DNA from: Pararhodonellum marinum | GTDB lineage: Bacteria; Bacteroidota; Bacteroidia; Cytophagales; Cyclobacteriaceae | DNA: 64,000 nucleotides | Direction of reading: 5' to 3' | NCBI RefSeq assembly: GCF_015354735.1 | Contig: NZ_JACEFJ010000005.1 | Span: forward strand, 1 to 64,000 | Shown: positions 36,417 to 46,125 of the stretch, piece after piece | How the letters are laid out: every line of letters begins with the position of its first letter | Position numbering within the stretch: the stretch's first letter is position 1 | Program-made: the position numbers and the translations under genes | Notes under the pieces: model-generated | Database searches by the model: none | The model's input: only the letters and a program-made list of their open reading frames with translations | Told to the model about the DNA's origin: nothing

Positions 36417-36794
36417 GTGCGTTTGCAAACACTGTTCGTACGAAAATGTACGCTGAGGGCAAATTGTATTTTGTGGGATGAGGAGTATTGGAAAAAAAGT
36501 TGACATTAAATTTTCTTAACCCATGCAACCTTTTGAAAATGGGTTTTGCGAAAAGGAGGCCAAAACTGTCCGCCTACTTAACAACTTCATACTTAGTTGT
36601 AACGAAAAAGATACACCTTTTACACTGGCTGGAAAATAAGATTCGGCTCAAATCCATTTTTCTCTTTACACTAATTTAAAATTTGTAAAAACTTATCTAT
36701 CAGAATTTTAGCTCCTGCCACTTTGGTATGGAAAATGGCATCTATAGAATTGAGATCGTAACCAATTCATTATTTAACAACAAACCGTAACACC
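36417..36794. promoter_or_regulatory. Leader of the second tandem paralog
   Basis: Boxes AAAATGTACGC (36443) and AAAACTGTCCGC (36562) lie 352 and 233 nt before the start, with CATGCAAC at 36522 (273 nt before). TTCGTACGAA palindrome at 36435. The layout mirrors that of paralog 1 although much of the intervening sequence has diverged. Confidence 0.6.
36525..36552 (+). promoter_or_regulatory. Candidate promoter of the second paralog (GCAAC-N17-TGCGAA)
   Basis: Same core and identical 17-nt spacing as at 35514. Transcription would start close to the AAAACTGTCCGC box, leaving a 5' untranslated region of roughly 230 nt. Confidence 0.5.
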
Positions 36795-37373
36795 ATGAAA
36801 ACATTATTTTCAACCATCGTCGTACTTGGACTCGCCTTTAACTTATCCTTGGCGGAGCCCAATGAACTTAGCCTCGCAGAGGCCTCTCGAGTAGAGGTAA
36901 CTGACCAAAAAGTAAAAGTTTCCTTGCAGGAAGGTGCAGGTAAACTGGCCATCAAAATCATGAGTCCCAAAGGTAAATTGCTTCATGCCCAAAAATTAAA
37001 TGTGAAGGAAGCGTTGATTGTTCCTTTTGATTTGTCCGAATTGCCTGAAGGAGAGTATCAATTCAAAATCGAAAACGAGGAGGAAGTAGCTACCTACACA
37101 GTAAACTCAAAAGCACCTTTACCAAAAACACTGCCCTTGATGGCTTATGGTAAAAAAGTGGATTACAATACAATCAGGCTATTAGTTGTAGGTTTGGAAG
37201 AACCTGGAGTCACTGTAAATATCAGGAGCCAAAATGGAAAGCTTATTCAATCAGACCAAGTGGACCAACCTGAAGGATTTTCCAGAGACTATACTTTCAA
37301 ACACTTAAAAACCAGTGAGATTTACCTAGAAGTTGTAGACACTCAGGGCCGTACAAAAAATATTTATTTTTAA
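36795..37373 (+). CDS. Exported two-domain protein, tandem paralog 2
   Basis: 192 residues, clearly homologous over its full length to the protein at 35789. Signal peptide 1-20 (LSLAEP). Shared landmarks: QEGAGKLAIKIMSPKGKLLH, FDLSELPEGEYQFKIENEE, LPLMAYGKKVDYN, VGLEEPGVTVNIRSQNGKL, and a final KNIYF. Differences are spread evenly, as expected from an old duplication under selection rather than a recent one. Function unknown. Independent terminator at 37397. Confidence 0.75.
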   Translation: MKTLFSTIVVLGLAFNLSLAEPNELSLAEASRVEVTDQKVKVSLQEGAGKLAIKIMSPKGKLLHAQKLNVKEALIVPFDLSELPEGEYQFKIENEEEVATYTVNSKAPLPKTLPLMAYGKKVDYNTIRLLVVGLEEPGVTVNIRSQNGKLIQSDQVDQPEGFSRDYTFKHLKTSEIYLEVVDTQGRTKNIYF

Positions 37374-37396
37374 GTTTAACAGTATCGATGAAAATG

Positions 37397-37424
37397 CCAA
37401 CCCATTTTGGGTTGGTTTTTTTTT
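37397..37424 (+). terminator. Rho-independent terminator of paralog 2
   Basis: CCAACCCA and TGGGTTGG form an 8-bp stem closed by a short loop, followed by nine T. Twenty-three nt past the stop codon and directly before the convergent barrel gene. Confidence 0.9.
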
Positions 37425-37435
37425 GCTTTTTCCGT

Positions 37436-38122
37436 TCATTCATTTAACCAGATGTTGATCCCTATAGAAGGCCTGACCATGTCAAAAGGGGATTTTCGGG
37501 CAGAAAATTCAATGTCATAATCAGGTGAATAGTTGATGTCCTTTTGGGTCAAATATTCCAGTTCACCTGTTCTAAAATAAAGTACTTTTAATTCCAGATA
37601 GGTATTGTTTTTTGGACTCAGTGGAATCAAAATGCCACCTCCTAAACTACGACCAAAAGCAGTATCCCGAATCGATGTGCCAGAGTCCAGCACCTCTTCA
37701 AATCGGCTTTCCCGTACTTTGAATCGGGAATATGACATAAAAAGACCCGCTTGGGCTTCAAAAAAAGGCTGTGTTCTTGATTTGACCTCTGGTAGAAAGC
37801 GGAAAGTACCCATAAAAGTGGCGAGGTTATGGTTGATTCTTTCTCTGTAAGTTTGGGTGGGGATATCGTAAATACCCACTACTTCTGTAACACCTGTGCT
37901 GTATTGGGAATATCCAACAGAAATGCCCAATTCGATAGGTGTTTTAGGAATTTGATAATTGACGTAAAGGTCTAGTCCAGGGACCACCACCTGGGGAGAG
38001 GTTTCTCTGAATTTAGCGGTTGGAATGCCATAATTGAGCTGACCTGCCCCGAAAAAGTATTGGGCTTGAGCGGAGCCGATGCCCAACAAGAGGGACAAAC
38101 AAAGGAGCAAGGTGCTTTTCAT
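37436..38122 (-). CDS. Outer membrane beta-barrel protein (porin-like)
   Basis: 228 residues. Signal peptide 1-20 (GIGSAQAQ). The mature protein alternates beta strands (YFFGAGQLNYGIPTAKF, IELGISVGYSQYS, FFEAQAGLFMSYSRF, TYLELKVLYFRTGEL) and ends with an aromatic-rich strand, as in small OmpA-like or OMP_b-brl barrels. Substrate or role is unknown. Convergent with paralog 2 and followed upstream by the E1 gene on the same strand, 144 nt apart. Confidence 0.72.
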   Translation of the reverse strand: MKSTLLLCLSLLLGIGSAQAQYFFGAGQLNYGIPTAKFRETSPQVVVPGLDLYVNYQIPKTPIELGISVGYSQYSTGVTEVVGIYDIPTQTYRERINHNLATFMGTFRFLPEVKSRTQPFFEAQAGLFMSYSRFKVRESRFEEVLDSGTSIRDTAFGRSLGGGILIPLSPKNNTYLELKVLYFRTGELEYLTQKDINYSPDYDIEFSARKSPFDMVRPSIGINIWLNE

Positions 38123-38266
38123 AAAAACATTTACGCATCTTGAGCCATGAGAGTTGGCAAATTATCCATGGTGATTCGCCATTCTTCAGCAAAAGTTCTT
38201 CAAAAAATTGCAGAATTTGCCAGAATTGATTGCTTTTGGATAAGAATTGGTAATTTTTAAACAAAC

Positions 38267-40273
38267 TCAATAGGCCAGCAGCTGTTCTAATTTCTTTTTG
38301 AACCTTTCCACAGGTAGAAAATTCTTTTCCAGTGTAGGAGCAAAGGGAACAGGCGTGTCCAAGCTGCCTTCCCTCATGACTGGGGCATCGAGGTTTTCGA
38401 AACAATGCTCGGCAATCCATGCCACAATCTCAGCCCCTATGCCTCCCGTCAGGCAGTCCTCTTGAAGAAAAATCACTTTACCGGTTTTCTTGACAGTTTG
38501 GGCCACGGCCTCCTTGTCCCATGGCAATAGGGTCCTTAGGTCCAGGATATCTGCAGAAATACCCAATTCCTCTATGGCAGCTTTGGCCCACCACACCCCC
38601 ATGCCGTAGGTGATGATGCTCAGGTCCTTGCCTTCACTTGTCAAATGGGCTTTTCCCACCTCCACCGTGTAGTAATTGTCCGGAATTTTTTCTGTCAGAG
38701 AACGGTAGAGCGCTTTGTGCTCAAAAAAGAGATAGGGATTGGGATCTTCTATTGCAGCATTCAACAGCCCTTTGGCATCAAAAGGGTTGGAGGGATAAAC
38801 AATTTTGAGCCCAGGCGTATGAAAAAACCAAGCTTCATTGGACTGGGAATGAAAAGGACCTGCTGCCACTCCTGCTCCGGTAGGCATGCGGACTACGACA
38901 TCCGCCTGCTGCCCCCATCGGTAGTGGATTTTCGCCAGGTTGTTGACGATTTGGTTGAATCCACAGGTAACAAAGTCCGCAAACTGCATTTCCACCATGG
39001 CTTTGTAACCTTTGATGGAAAGACCCAAAGCGGTCCCGATGATTGCACTTTCACAAAGCGGCGTATTTCTAACCCGCTCGGCACCAAATTTTTCTTTAAA
39101 ACCATCCGTGATTTTAAAAACCCCACCATAAGTGCCAATGTCCTGCCCCATCAACACCAGGTTGGGAAACCTTTCCATAGACTGTTTTAATCCGTCAGAA
39201 ATGGCATCCACAAACCTTTTTTCCGCCACATTATCCTTATCAGGAACATGGACTTTTTGATGGAAAGGGGCATATACATCTTGGTATTCATCCCCGGTAT
39301 CCGCTTGGACAGCTGCTTCGGCAAAAGCCAGATCGAGACCTTTGTTGATGGCGGCCTTGATTTTTTTGTTGATCTTTTCTTTGGTTTCCCGATCAAGCAC
39401 CCCTGTTTCTTCCAAAAACCTTTCATAGTTATCCACAGGATCTTTCAAAGTCCAGGCTTCCATCAGGTCTTTAGGGACATATTTAGTTCCTGAAGCCTCC
39501 TCGTGTCCTCTCATTCTAAAAGTTAGGGCCTCTACCAAAACCGGTCTAGGATTTTGGCGGATATCTTCTGCTAGTTGCTTGATGGTGTCATAGACCTCCA
39601 ACACATTATTTCCATCGATGCTAATGGCTTCCATACCATATCCTGGACCTTTTTCTGTAAAATTCTGAAAGGCAAATTGCTCTTCGCTCGGTGTGGATAA
39701 CCCATAGCCGTTGTGCTCCACGACGAAAATGACCGGCAGTTTCCATACCGCAGCCACATTCAGTCCTTCATGAAAATCCCCTTCGGAACTTGCTCCATCT
39801 CCGGTAAATACCAACGCCACTTTTTCCTCTCCTGCCAGCTTATGGGCCAAGGCAATGCCATCTGCAATGGCCATCTGAGGACCAAGATGGGAAATCATCC
39901 CTACGATGTGGTGCTCATTGGTTCCAAAATGGAAAGAGCGGTCCCTGCCTTTGGTGAAGCCCGACTTTTTTCCTTGGAACTGGGCAAAAAGCTTTTCCAA
40001 TGGGATTCCTCTTCCTGTGAAAATTCCGAGATTTCGGTGCATGGGCAGGATGTATTCATCAGCTGCCAAGGCATTGACCGCGCCTATGGATATGGCCTCT
40101 TGCCCCCATCCGCTGAACCACTTCGAAATTTTCCCCTGCCGCAACAAGATCAGCATTTTCTCTTCTATCCGTCTAGGTAGTAACAGGGATTCATACAAAT
40201 GGATCAGGGTTTCATCAGCATGTGATTTGCGGTCAAAAACCATGGGAAATTGGGTGAGACTAGGGTTTTTCAT
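38267..40273 (-). CDS. Fused E1 alpha/beta of a 2-oxoacid (branched-chain) dehydrogenase
   Basis: 668 residues from Met at 40273 (Met at 40345 or 40240 are alternatives). The alpha half (to about 350) has the thiamine diphosphate motif GDGASSEGDFHEGLN ending in VVEHNGYG. The beta half (from about 375) carries NLVLMGQDIGTYGGVFK, TPLCESAIIGTALG and a transketolase C-terminal domain. Such fused E1 enzymes decarboxylate branched-chain 2-oxoacids for the lipoyl-dependent complex feeding branched fatty acid synthesis. E2 and E3 are not in this window. Single-gene fusion is common in Bacteroidota. Confidence 0.93.
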   Translation of the reverse strand: MKNPSLTQFPMVFDRKSHADETLIHLYESLLLPRRIEEKMLILLRQGKISKWFSGWGQEAISIGAVNALAADEYILPMHRNLGIFTGRGIPLEKLFAQFQGKKSGFTKGRDRSFHFGTNEHHIVGMISHLGPQMAIADGIALAHKLAGEEKVALVFTGDGASSEGDFHEGLNVAAVWKLPVIFVVEHNGYGLSTPSEEQFAFQNFTEKGPGYGMEAISIDGNNVLEVYDTIKQLAEDIRQNPRPVLVEALTFRMRGHEEASGTKYVPKDLMEAWTLKDPVDNYERFLEETGVLDRETKEKINKKIKAAINKGLDLAFAEAAVQADTGDEYQDVYAPFHQKVHVPDKDNVAEKRFVDAISDGLKQSMERFPNLVLMGQDIGTYGGVFKITDGFKEKFGAERVRNTPLCESAIIGTALGLSIKGYKAMVEMQFADFVTCGFNQIVNNLAKIHYRWGQQADVVVRMPTGAGVAAGPFHSQSNEAWFFHTPGLKIVYPSNPFDAKGLLNAAIEDPNPYLFFEHKALYRSLTEKIPDNYYTVEVGKAHLTSEGKDLSIITYGMGVWWAKAAIEELGISADILDLRTLLPWDKEAVAQTVKKTGKVIFLQEDCLTGGIGAEIVAWIAEHCFENLDAPVMREGSLDTPVPFAPTLEKNFLPVERFKKKLEQLLAY

Positions 40274-40445
40274 AGATAAAATTGAGACTTCAAAGAAAGC
40301 AATTCTTTTGGCCATTGTCAATTTTAATTGATCCTGTCCTTTCATTGCGTTTCACAGAACTTTCGATTCCAAAATGAGACCTTTTATCCTCCTTATTTGT
40401 TCTTTGATCCTGAACCAATTGCCATTTATTTTAGGTTGTACCTAT

Positions 40446-41015
40446 ATGATTGAAATCAGCATCAAACATATGGTTTGTCCTCGGTGCATCATGGCGGTAG
40501 AAACAGCCCTGAAACAAACCGGAATACCCTATAAAGGTGTGAATCTGGGAAAAGTTGTTTTGGAGCAGGCGCTTTCCACTGATAAAATGGAAGATCTACG
40601 TGAAAGACTTGAACAGGTCGGCTTTGAAGTGCTTAAGGACCGGGAAAGCCAAACCATAGAAAAAATCAAAAACCTTTTGCACCAACAATTGAACAACGGA
40701 GAAATGGTGCAGGGGGCACACCTCATGGCTTTAATTACTGAAAACCTCAATGAGGATTATGCCACTGTAAGCCATCTTTTTAGCAGTACCGAAGGAATTA
40801 CCATAGAAAAATATTATATTTTATTGAAAGTAGAAAAAATTAAGGAATGGTTGTTTTACCAGGAATTGACCATCAGCGAAATGGCGTGGAAATTGGGCTA
40901 CAGCAGCGTGCAGCACCTTAGCGCTCAGTTCAAAAAAGTGACCGGAATGACGCCATCTGACTATAAAAAGCTAAATAACAAGCCAAGAACCGCGCTGACA
41001 AGAATAGGTGCTTGA
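40446..41015 (+). CDS. HMA-domain AraC-family transcriptional regulator
   Basis: 189 residues from ATG at 40446; an upstream ATG at 40374 would add a hydrophobic stretch that is unlikely. The first 70 residues look like a ferredoxin-fold heavy-metal-associated domain: IEISIKHMVCPRCIMAVE with CxxC, then beta-alpha-beta. The C-terminal 100 residues are an AraC HTH: LTISEMAWKLGYSSVQHLSA and FKKVTGMTPSDYKKL. This suggests metal-responsive control, possibly of the RND operon starting 150 nt downstream. Whether Cys binds copper or another metal is not shown. Similar regulators are common in Bacteroidota. Confidence 0.85.
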   Translation: MIEISIKHMVCPRCIMAVETALKQTGIPYKGVNLGKVVLEQALSTDKMEDLRERLEQVGFEVLKDRESQTIEKIKNLLHQQLNNGEMVQGAHLMALITENLNEDYATVSHLFSSTEGITIEKYYILLKVEKIKEWLFYQELTISEMAWKLGYSSVQHLSAQFKKVTGMTPSDYKKLNNKPRTALTRIGA

Positions 41016-41165
41016 TCACGATTCTCTGATCATTCCAAGGAATATTGACCATTGGTCTCTTACTTATACCATCTGTGTTTAATTTGTTTATTCCAGCTGA
41101 TTAAAGAATAAATTTGCTTTAACTTAACCTTCTTTCCATTTACAAGTTATACCTGCTGATACCAA

Positions 41166-41984
41166 ATGAGAAGTAAAATGCTTTATTACAAAACCTATAA
41201 GCACCCCACGAGTGAGGAATGGGTTTTGTTTATCCATGGGGCAGGAGGTTCTTCTTCTATCTGGTACAAGCAGATCAAGGCATTTAGGGATGATTTTAAC
41301 CTGTTGCTCATTGATCTGAGGGGACATGGAAAATCAGCCGCCTCACTCCGGAATTTGTGGAAAGATGAATATACCTTTGAGGCAGTCACCAAAGACATCA
41401 TAGAGGTTCTGGATCATTTAAAATTACCCCCTGTTCATATGATGGGGGTATCTTTGGGTACTATCATTGCCAGACAGCTTGCCGAAATGGAACCTCAAAA
41501 GGTCAAATCCATGATCATGACGGGAGCGATCACGAGGCTTAACTTCACCTCTCGATTATTGGTTTTTATGGGCAACACCTTTAAAAGTGTCATCCCGTAC
41601 ATGTGGCTTTACAGGCTTTTTGCATGGATCATCATGCCAAGGAAACACCATTCGGAATCCCGAAATTTGTTTGTCAGAGAAGCAAAAAGGTTATGTCAGA
41701 AAGAGTTTATTCGTTGGTTTAAATTGACCAAACAAGTCAATCCTTTGCTGCGCTATTTCAAAGAAAGCGACCTTGGCATTCCCACCCTTTACATCATGGG
41801 CGAAGAGGATATCATGTTTTTGGAGCCAGTTAAAAAAATGGTCAAAGAACACAGGAATGCCTTTCTCAAAATTGTGGAAAATTGTGGCCACGTCGTCAAT
41901 GTGGAACAACCTGAAATATTCAATCAATTTTCTTTAGAATTCCTAGATCACAAAACCCAGTCTACCTTTCAATCGCAAGGATGA
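41166..41984 (+). CDS. Alpha/beta hydrolase, first gene of the RND operon
   Basis: 272 residues; Met at 41178 is an alternative start. Alpha/beta-hydrolase fold: oxyanion HGAGGSSSIWY, LIDLRGHGKSA, nucleophile Ser96 in MGVSLGT, Asp in MGEEDIMFLEP and His in NCGHVVNVEQPE. No signal peptide, so cytoplasmic. Its stop overlaps the adaptor ATG by 4 nt (ATGA), so it is a true operon member and may hydrolyse a pump substrate or signal molecule. Specific reaction unknown. Confidence 0.85.
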   Translation: MRSKMLYYKTYKHPTSEEWVLFIHGAGGSSSIWYKQIKAFRDDFNLLLIDLRGHGKSAASLRNLWKDEYTFEAVTKDIIEVLDHLKLPPVHMMGVSLGTIIARQLAEMEPQKVKSMIMTGAITRLNFTSRLLVFMGNTFKSVIPYMWLYRLFAWIIMPRKHHSESRNLFVREAKRLCQKEFIRWFKLTKQVNPLLRYFKESDLGIPTLYIMGEEDIMFLEPVKKMVKEHRNAFLKIVENCGHVVNVEQPEIFNQFSLEFLDHKTQSTFQSQG

Positions 41985-43060
41985 AAAAGTCTACCAAAAT
42001 TATATTGACCGTATTGATCGTTTTGGTCATTGCGTTTATTTTTATCTATCCTCGGATGGACCTTTACTTTTCAAAAGAAGAAGCAGCAGCGGCGCAAGTA
42101 AGTTCCCCTTCTGCAAGCAATCTACCCGTCAATGTGGTAGAAATAAAAGGGGAATTTTTAGAAAACAACCTGAGCGTAACCGGAAGTATTTTACCCAATG
42201 AAACCGTAAACCTAAGACCTGAAATATCGGGACTTGTGACCAAAATCGCATTTAAGGAAGGTGAGTTTGTCAAAAAGGGGACTCCGTTGCTTTATCTCAA
42301 CGACGATGAACTTAAGGCCCAGCTGGATAGGCTTGAGTTTACCAAAAAGTTGTACGAAGGCCAGGAAAACAGGCAGAAACAACTTTTGGCCAGGGAAGCC
42401 ATCAGCCAAGAAGAATACGACATCGTTCTCAATCAATTTAATACTAACCTGGCAGACCTTAGATTAATCGAAGCGCAATTGAATAAAACTGTGATAAGAG
42501 CACCGTTTGACGGGGTATTAGGTTTGAGGATGGTTTCCGAAGGCAGTTTTATCAGTTCTACAGATGTCATAGTCAGTGTGGTCAATATAGACCCGATCAA
42601 AATCGAATTTTCCATTCCGGAGCGTTATGCCAATTCCGTTAAATTGGGTTCTAAGATCTTTTTTTCAAGCAATGCGGTGGAAGGAGAAGCAGAAGGGGTA
42701 GTATATGCCATAGAGCCAAACATTGATGCGGCAACCAGAACCTTGCGATTAAGGGCACAAAGTCCCAACAGAGATAGGCAATATTTACCAGGAATGTTTG
42801 TCAGGATCAAGTATGTGTTGGGAAGCCAGGCAGATGCCATGATGGTACCTGCTGAAGCAATTATACCTGACCTGGAAGGTTATAAAGTATATATCGTCAA
42901 TGGTGAAGGAAGAATTGAAGAGCGCAAGGTAACCATCGGAACCAGAACAGACCGGAGGGTACAGATCGTAGAAGGAGTGGAACCAGGTGACTTGGTTTTG
43001 ACTACGGGTGTGTTACAAGTTAGGGAAGGCATGGAAGTGGATTATACCAAAATCAGTTAA
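41981..43060 (+). CDS. RND efflux periplasmic adaptor
   Basis: 359 residues. Single N-terminal membrane segment (residues 6-25, LTVLIVLVIAFIFIYP) without lipobox. Lipoyl halves LRPEISGLVTKIAFKEGEFV and VIRAPFDGVLGLRMVSEGSF with a hairpin between, then a beta-barrel and a C-terminal domain ending VREGMEVDYTKIS. It links the permease at 43063 to the TolC-like channel at 46125. Overlaps the hydrolase by 4 nt; the permease begins 2 nt later. Confidence 0.93.
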   Translation: MKKSTKIILTVLIVLVIAFIFIYPRMDLYFSKEEAAAAQVSSPSASNLPVNVVEIKGEFLENNLSVTGSILPNETVNLRPEISGLVTKIAFKEGEFVKKGTPLLYLNDDELKAQLDRLEFTKKLYEGQENRQKQLLAREAISQEEYDIVLNQFNTNLADLRLIEAQLNKTVIRAPFDGVLGLRMVSEGSFISSTDVIVSVVNIDPIKIEFSIPERYANSVKLGSKIFFSSNAVEGEAEGVVYAIEPNIDAATRTLRLRAQSPNRDRQYLPGMFVRIKYVLGSQADAMMVPAEAIIPDLEGYKVYIVNGEGRIEERKVTIGTRTDRRVQIVEGVEPGDLVLTTGVLQVREGMEVDYTKIS

Positions 43061-43062
43061 GC

Positions 43063-46000
43063 ATGGCAAGTTTATCCAAAGTAAGCATTGAAAGACCTGT
43101 TTTGGCTATTGTCATGTCTTTGGTCATCCTGCTATTTGGGGTGATCGGCATGACTTTTCTGGGTGTCAGAGAATTTCCCAGTGTGGATCCCCCTGTGATC
43201 AATGTGAGAACTGATTATGTAGGTGCCAATGCCGATGTGATAGAAGCGCAAATCACCGAACCCCTTGAAGAAGCCATCAACGGAATTTCCGGAATCAAAT
43301 CCCTTACCTCTGTTAGTAATGATGGTTCCAGTAGTATTACAGTCGAATTTGATGTAGGAGGTGATTTGGAGGCTGCCGCTAATGACGTAAGGGATAAAGT
43401 GGCCGGTGCCCAGCGAAACCTTCCACCAGATGCGGATCCTCCTGTAGTTTCCAAAGCGGATGGTGATTCTCAGCCGATCGTTTTCCTCAACGTGCAGAGT
43501 GATAAAAGGAATCTGTTGCAGTTAACGGATATAGCCATCAACATCTTTAAAGAAAGGTTGCAAACCATCGATGGTGTAAGTACTGTTCAGATTTGGGGTG
43601 AAAAACAATATGCCATGAGGCTTAGGATGGATCCTTTGAAAATGGCTTCTTATGGAATCACACCCTTGGATATCCTGAACAAAGTGCAAAGTGAAAATGT
43701 GGAATTGCCTTCAGGCCGAATAGAAGGCTCCTCCATTGAACTTTCAGTCAGGACAATGAGCCGATTGACCACCCCTGATGAATTCAATCGACTGATTATC
43801 AAGGAAGACGATAATAACATCGTTCAGTTTCGGGATGTGGGCAATGCGGAACTGGCACCATTGAATGAAAGGACGGCATTAAAAAGAGACGGAATACCAA
43901 TGGTGGGAGTGGTATTGGTGCCTTTGCCAGGGTCCAATAACATTGAAATCATAGATGAATTTTACAAACGGCTAGAGTTCATCAAAAGGGATCTGCCTCA
44001 GGATGTCATGTTGGGCATTGGCTTTGATTCCACTGAATACATCCGGGACTCTATTTCAGAAGTTAAACAAACTATTGTGGTGGCTTTCGTTCTGGTTTTG
44101 TTGATCATTTTCATATTTCTAAGAGATTGGCGGACTACTTTTATCCCAGTCCTTACCATACCGATTTCTTTGATAGGGGTTTTCTTTATCATGTACCTGA
44201 TGGATTTCTCCATCAATGTTTTGACCTTGTTGGGCATTGTGCTTTCCATTGGTTTGGTGGTGGATGATGCGATTGTGGTATTGGAAAATATATATACCCG
44301 AATCGAGAAGGGAGAGAAACCCATGATTGCGGCAGCCAAAGGGGCTGAGGAAATATTTTTTGCTGTCATCGCTACAACCATCGCCCTTGCGGCTGTTTTT
44401 CTTCCAGTGATTTTTCTTTCCGGCACTACGGGAAGATTATTTAGGGAATTTGGAATTGTTGTAGCAGGAGCGGTGATCATTTCTTCATTTGTGGCCTTGA
44501 GCATGACACCTATGTTGAGTTCCAGGTTGCTGAAGCGCAGGGAGCAGCCCAATTGGATTTACCGAAAAACCGAGCCCTTTTTTGTGGGGATGAACAACAT
44601 CTATAATGATGCTTTGGTATCCTTTATGAAAGTCAAGTGGGTTTCTTTTGTGATCGTTATCCTGATGGGCTTTGGTATTTATTTTTTGTTTGCCCAGATC
44701 CCCAGCGAGTTGGCTCCTATTGAGGACAGAGGAGAAATGAGAGTCAACATGAGCGGACCAGAAGGAGCAACATTTGGGTACATGGATAGGGTTTTGGATG
44801 AACTGACGCTGGAGCTAAAAGAAAAAATCCCAGATCATGAAAGAAGAGGGATCATATCTGTCACTTCTCCTGGATTTGGCACTTCAAGTACCAATTCTGG
44901 ATTTATGCGGCTTATCCTGACAAAGTCTTATGAAAGAGACCGTAGTCAACAGGAAGTTTATGATCAGGTTTCTGAAATTCTTAAAAATAAAACCGCTGTC
45001 AGGGCTTTTGCGACCCAGCCGCCCTCAATAGGTGATCGAAGGGCCGGACTTCCTGTCCAATTTGTAATCCAAGCCCAGAATCTGGACAAGCTGAAAGAGG
45101 TTATTCCAACGTTTATGAATGAGGTAGGGCAAAGTAAACATTTTACTTTTTCTGATATCAACCTTAAATTCACCAAGCCTGAACTGGAAATCGAAATCGA
45201 TAGGGATAAGGCCAGGAATATTGGCGTATCGGTGCAGGAAATAGCCCGTACATTGCAGCTTTCCTATTCAGGTCAACGCTTCGATTATTTCATCATGAAT
45301 GGCAAGCAGTATCAAGTCGTGGGTGAAATGAGGCTTGAGGACAGAAATGAGCCGATTAATCTAAGAATGTTGTATGTAAGGGCAGAGAATGGCAGCCTGG
45401 TCCAATTGGATAATCTGGTAACCATCAAAGAAAAAAGTACACCGCCACAGTTGTACCGCTTCAATCGCTTTGTAAGTGCCACAGTGTCGGCAGGGTTGTC
45501 TCCAGGATACAGTCTGGGGGATGGTTTGGAAGAAATGGATAGAATTGCCTCAGAGGTTTTGGATGAAACCTTTAGCACCGAATTGTCAGGACTATCCAAG
45601 GAATTTCAGGAAAGTTCCAACAGCTTAATATTTGCATTTATTTTTGCATTAATACTGATTTACTTGGTTTTATCTGCTCAGTTTGAAAGTTTTGCAGATC
45701 CGTTGACCATCATGATCACTGTTCCACTTGCACTTTGTGGTGCGCTGTTGTCATTGTGGGCTTTGGGTCATACCCTCAATATTTTCAGTCAGATCGGCAT
45801 CATCATGCTTATAGGCTTAGTTACCAAAAACGGTATTTTGATTGTGGAATTTGCCAATCAAAGGAAGGCCACCGGCATGTCGATAGAAGAGGCCATTTTG
45901 GGCGCATCAAGTGCCCGTTTCAGACCTATCCTGATGACCAGTTTATCCACCATTCTAGGGATATTACCCATAGCTTTGGCATTGGGTGCCGGAGCAGAAA

Positions 46001-46125
46001 GTAGGGTACCCATGGGTGTTGCAGTAATTGGAGGCTTGTTGTTTTCTACCCTTTTGACCCTATTTGTGATTCCTGCGATTTATACTTATTTGACCTCCAA
46101 AAAAGGAAGATTAGCCAGAATATAA
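43063..46125 (+). CDS. RND efflux permease (AcrB/HAE-1 type)
   Basis: 1020 residues with the complete 12-helix architecture. TM4 reads SIGLVVDDAIVVLEN, so both Asp of the AcrB proton relay are kept, unlike the two permeases at 28984 and 32098. FEFGIVVAGAVIISSFV-type and SAQFESFADPLTIM segments are normal. Uses proton motive force to expel hydrophobic compounds via the tripartite pump. Last base shared with the TolC-like gene. Confidence 0.95.
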   Translation: MASLSKVSIERPVLAIVMSLVILLFGVIGMTFLGVREFPSVDPPVINVRTDYVGANADVIEAQITEPLEEAINGISGIKSLTSVSNDGSSSITVEFDVGGDLEAAANDVRDKVAGAQRNLPPDADPPVVSKADGDSQPIVFLNVQSDKRNLLQLTDIAINIFKERLQTIDGVSTVQIWGEKQYAMRLRMDPLKMASYGITPLDILNKVQSENVELPSGRIEGSSIELSVRTMSRLTTPDEFNRLIIKEDDNNIVQFRDVGNAELAPLNERTALKRDGIPMVGVVLVPLPGSNNIEIIDEFYKRLEFIKRDLPQDVMLGIGFDSTEYIRDSISEVKQTIVVAFVLVLLIIFIFLRDWRTTFIPVLTIPISLIGVFFIMYLMDFSINVLTLLGIVLSIGLVVDDAIVVLENIYTRIEKGEKPMIAAAKGAEEIFFAVIATTIALAAVFLPVIFLSGTTGRLFREFGIVVAGAVIISSFVALSMTPMLSSRLLKRREQPNWIYRKTEPFFVGMNNIYNDALVSFMKVKWVSFVIVILMGFGIYFLFAQIPSELAPIEDRGEMRVNMSGPEGATFGYMDRVLDELTLELKEKIPDHERRGIISVTSPGFGTSSTNSGFMRLILTKSYERDRSQQEVYDQVSEILKNKTAVRAFATQPPSIGDRRAGLPVQFVIQAQNLDKLKEVIPTFMNEVGQSKHFTFSDINLKFTKPELEIEIDRDKARNIGVSVQEIARTLQLSYSGQRFDYFIMNGKQYQVVGEMRLEDRNEPINLRMLYVRAENGSLVQLDNLVTIKEKSTPPQLYRFNRFVSATVSAGLSPGYSLGDGLEEMDRIASEVLDETFSTELSGLSKEFQESSNSLIFAFIFALILIYLVLSAQFESFADPLTIMITVPLALCGALLSLWALGHTLNIFSQIGIIMLIGLVTKNGILIVEFANQRKATGMSIEEAILGASSARFRPILMTSLSTILGILPIALALGAGAESRVPMGVAVIGGLLFSTLLTLFVIPAIYTYLTSKKGRLARI

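Noticed and set aside
43998-44552. Long open frame opposite the RND permease
   Set aside because: Antisense shadow of a conserved membrane protein; no family features.
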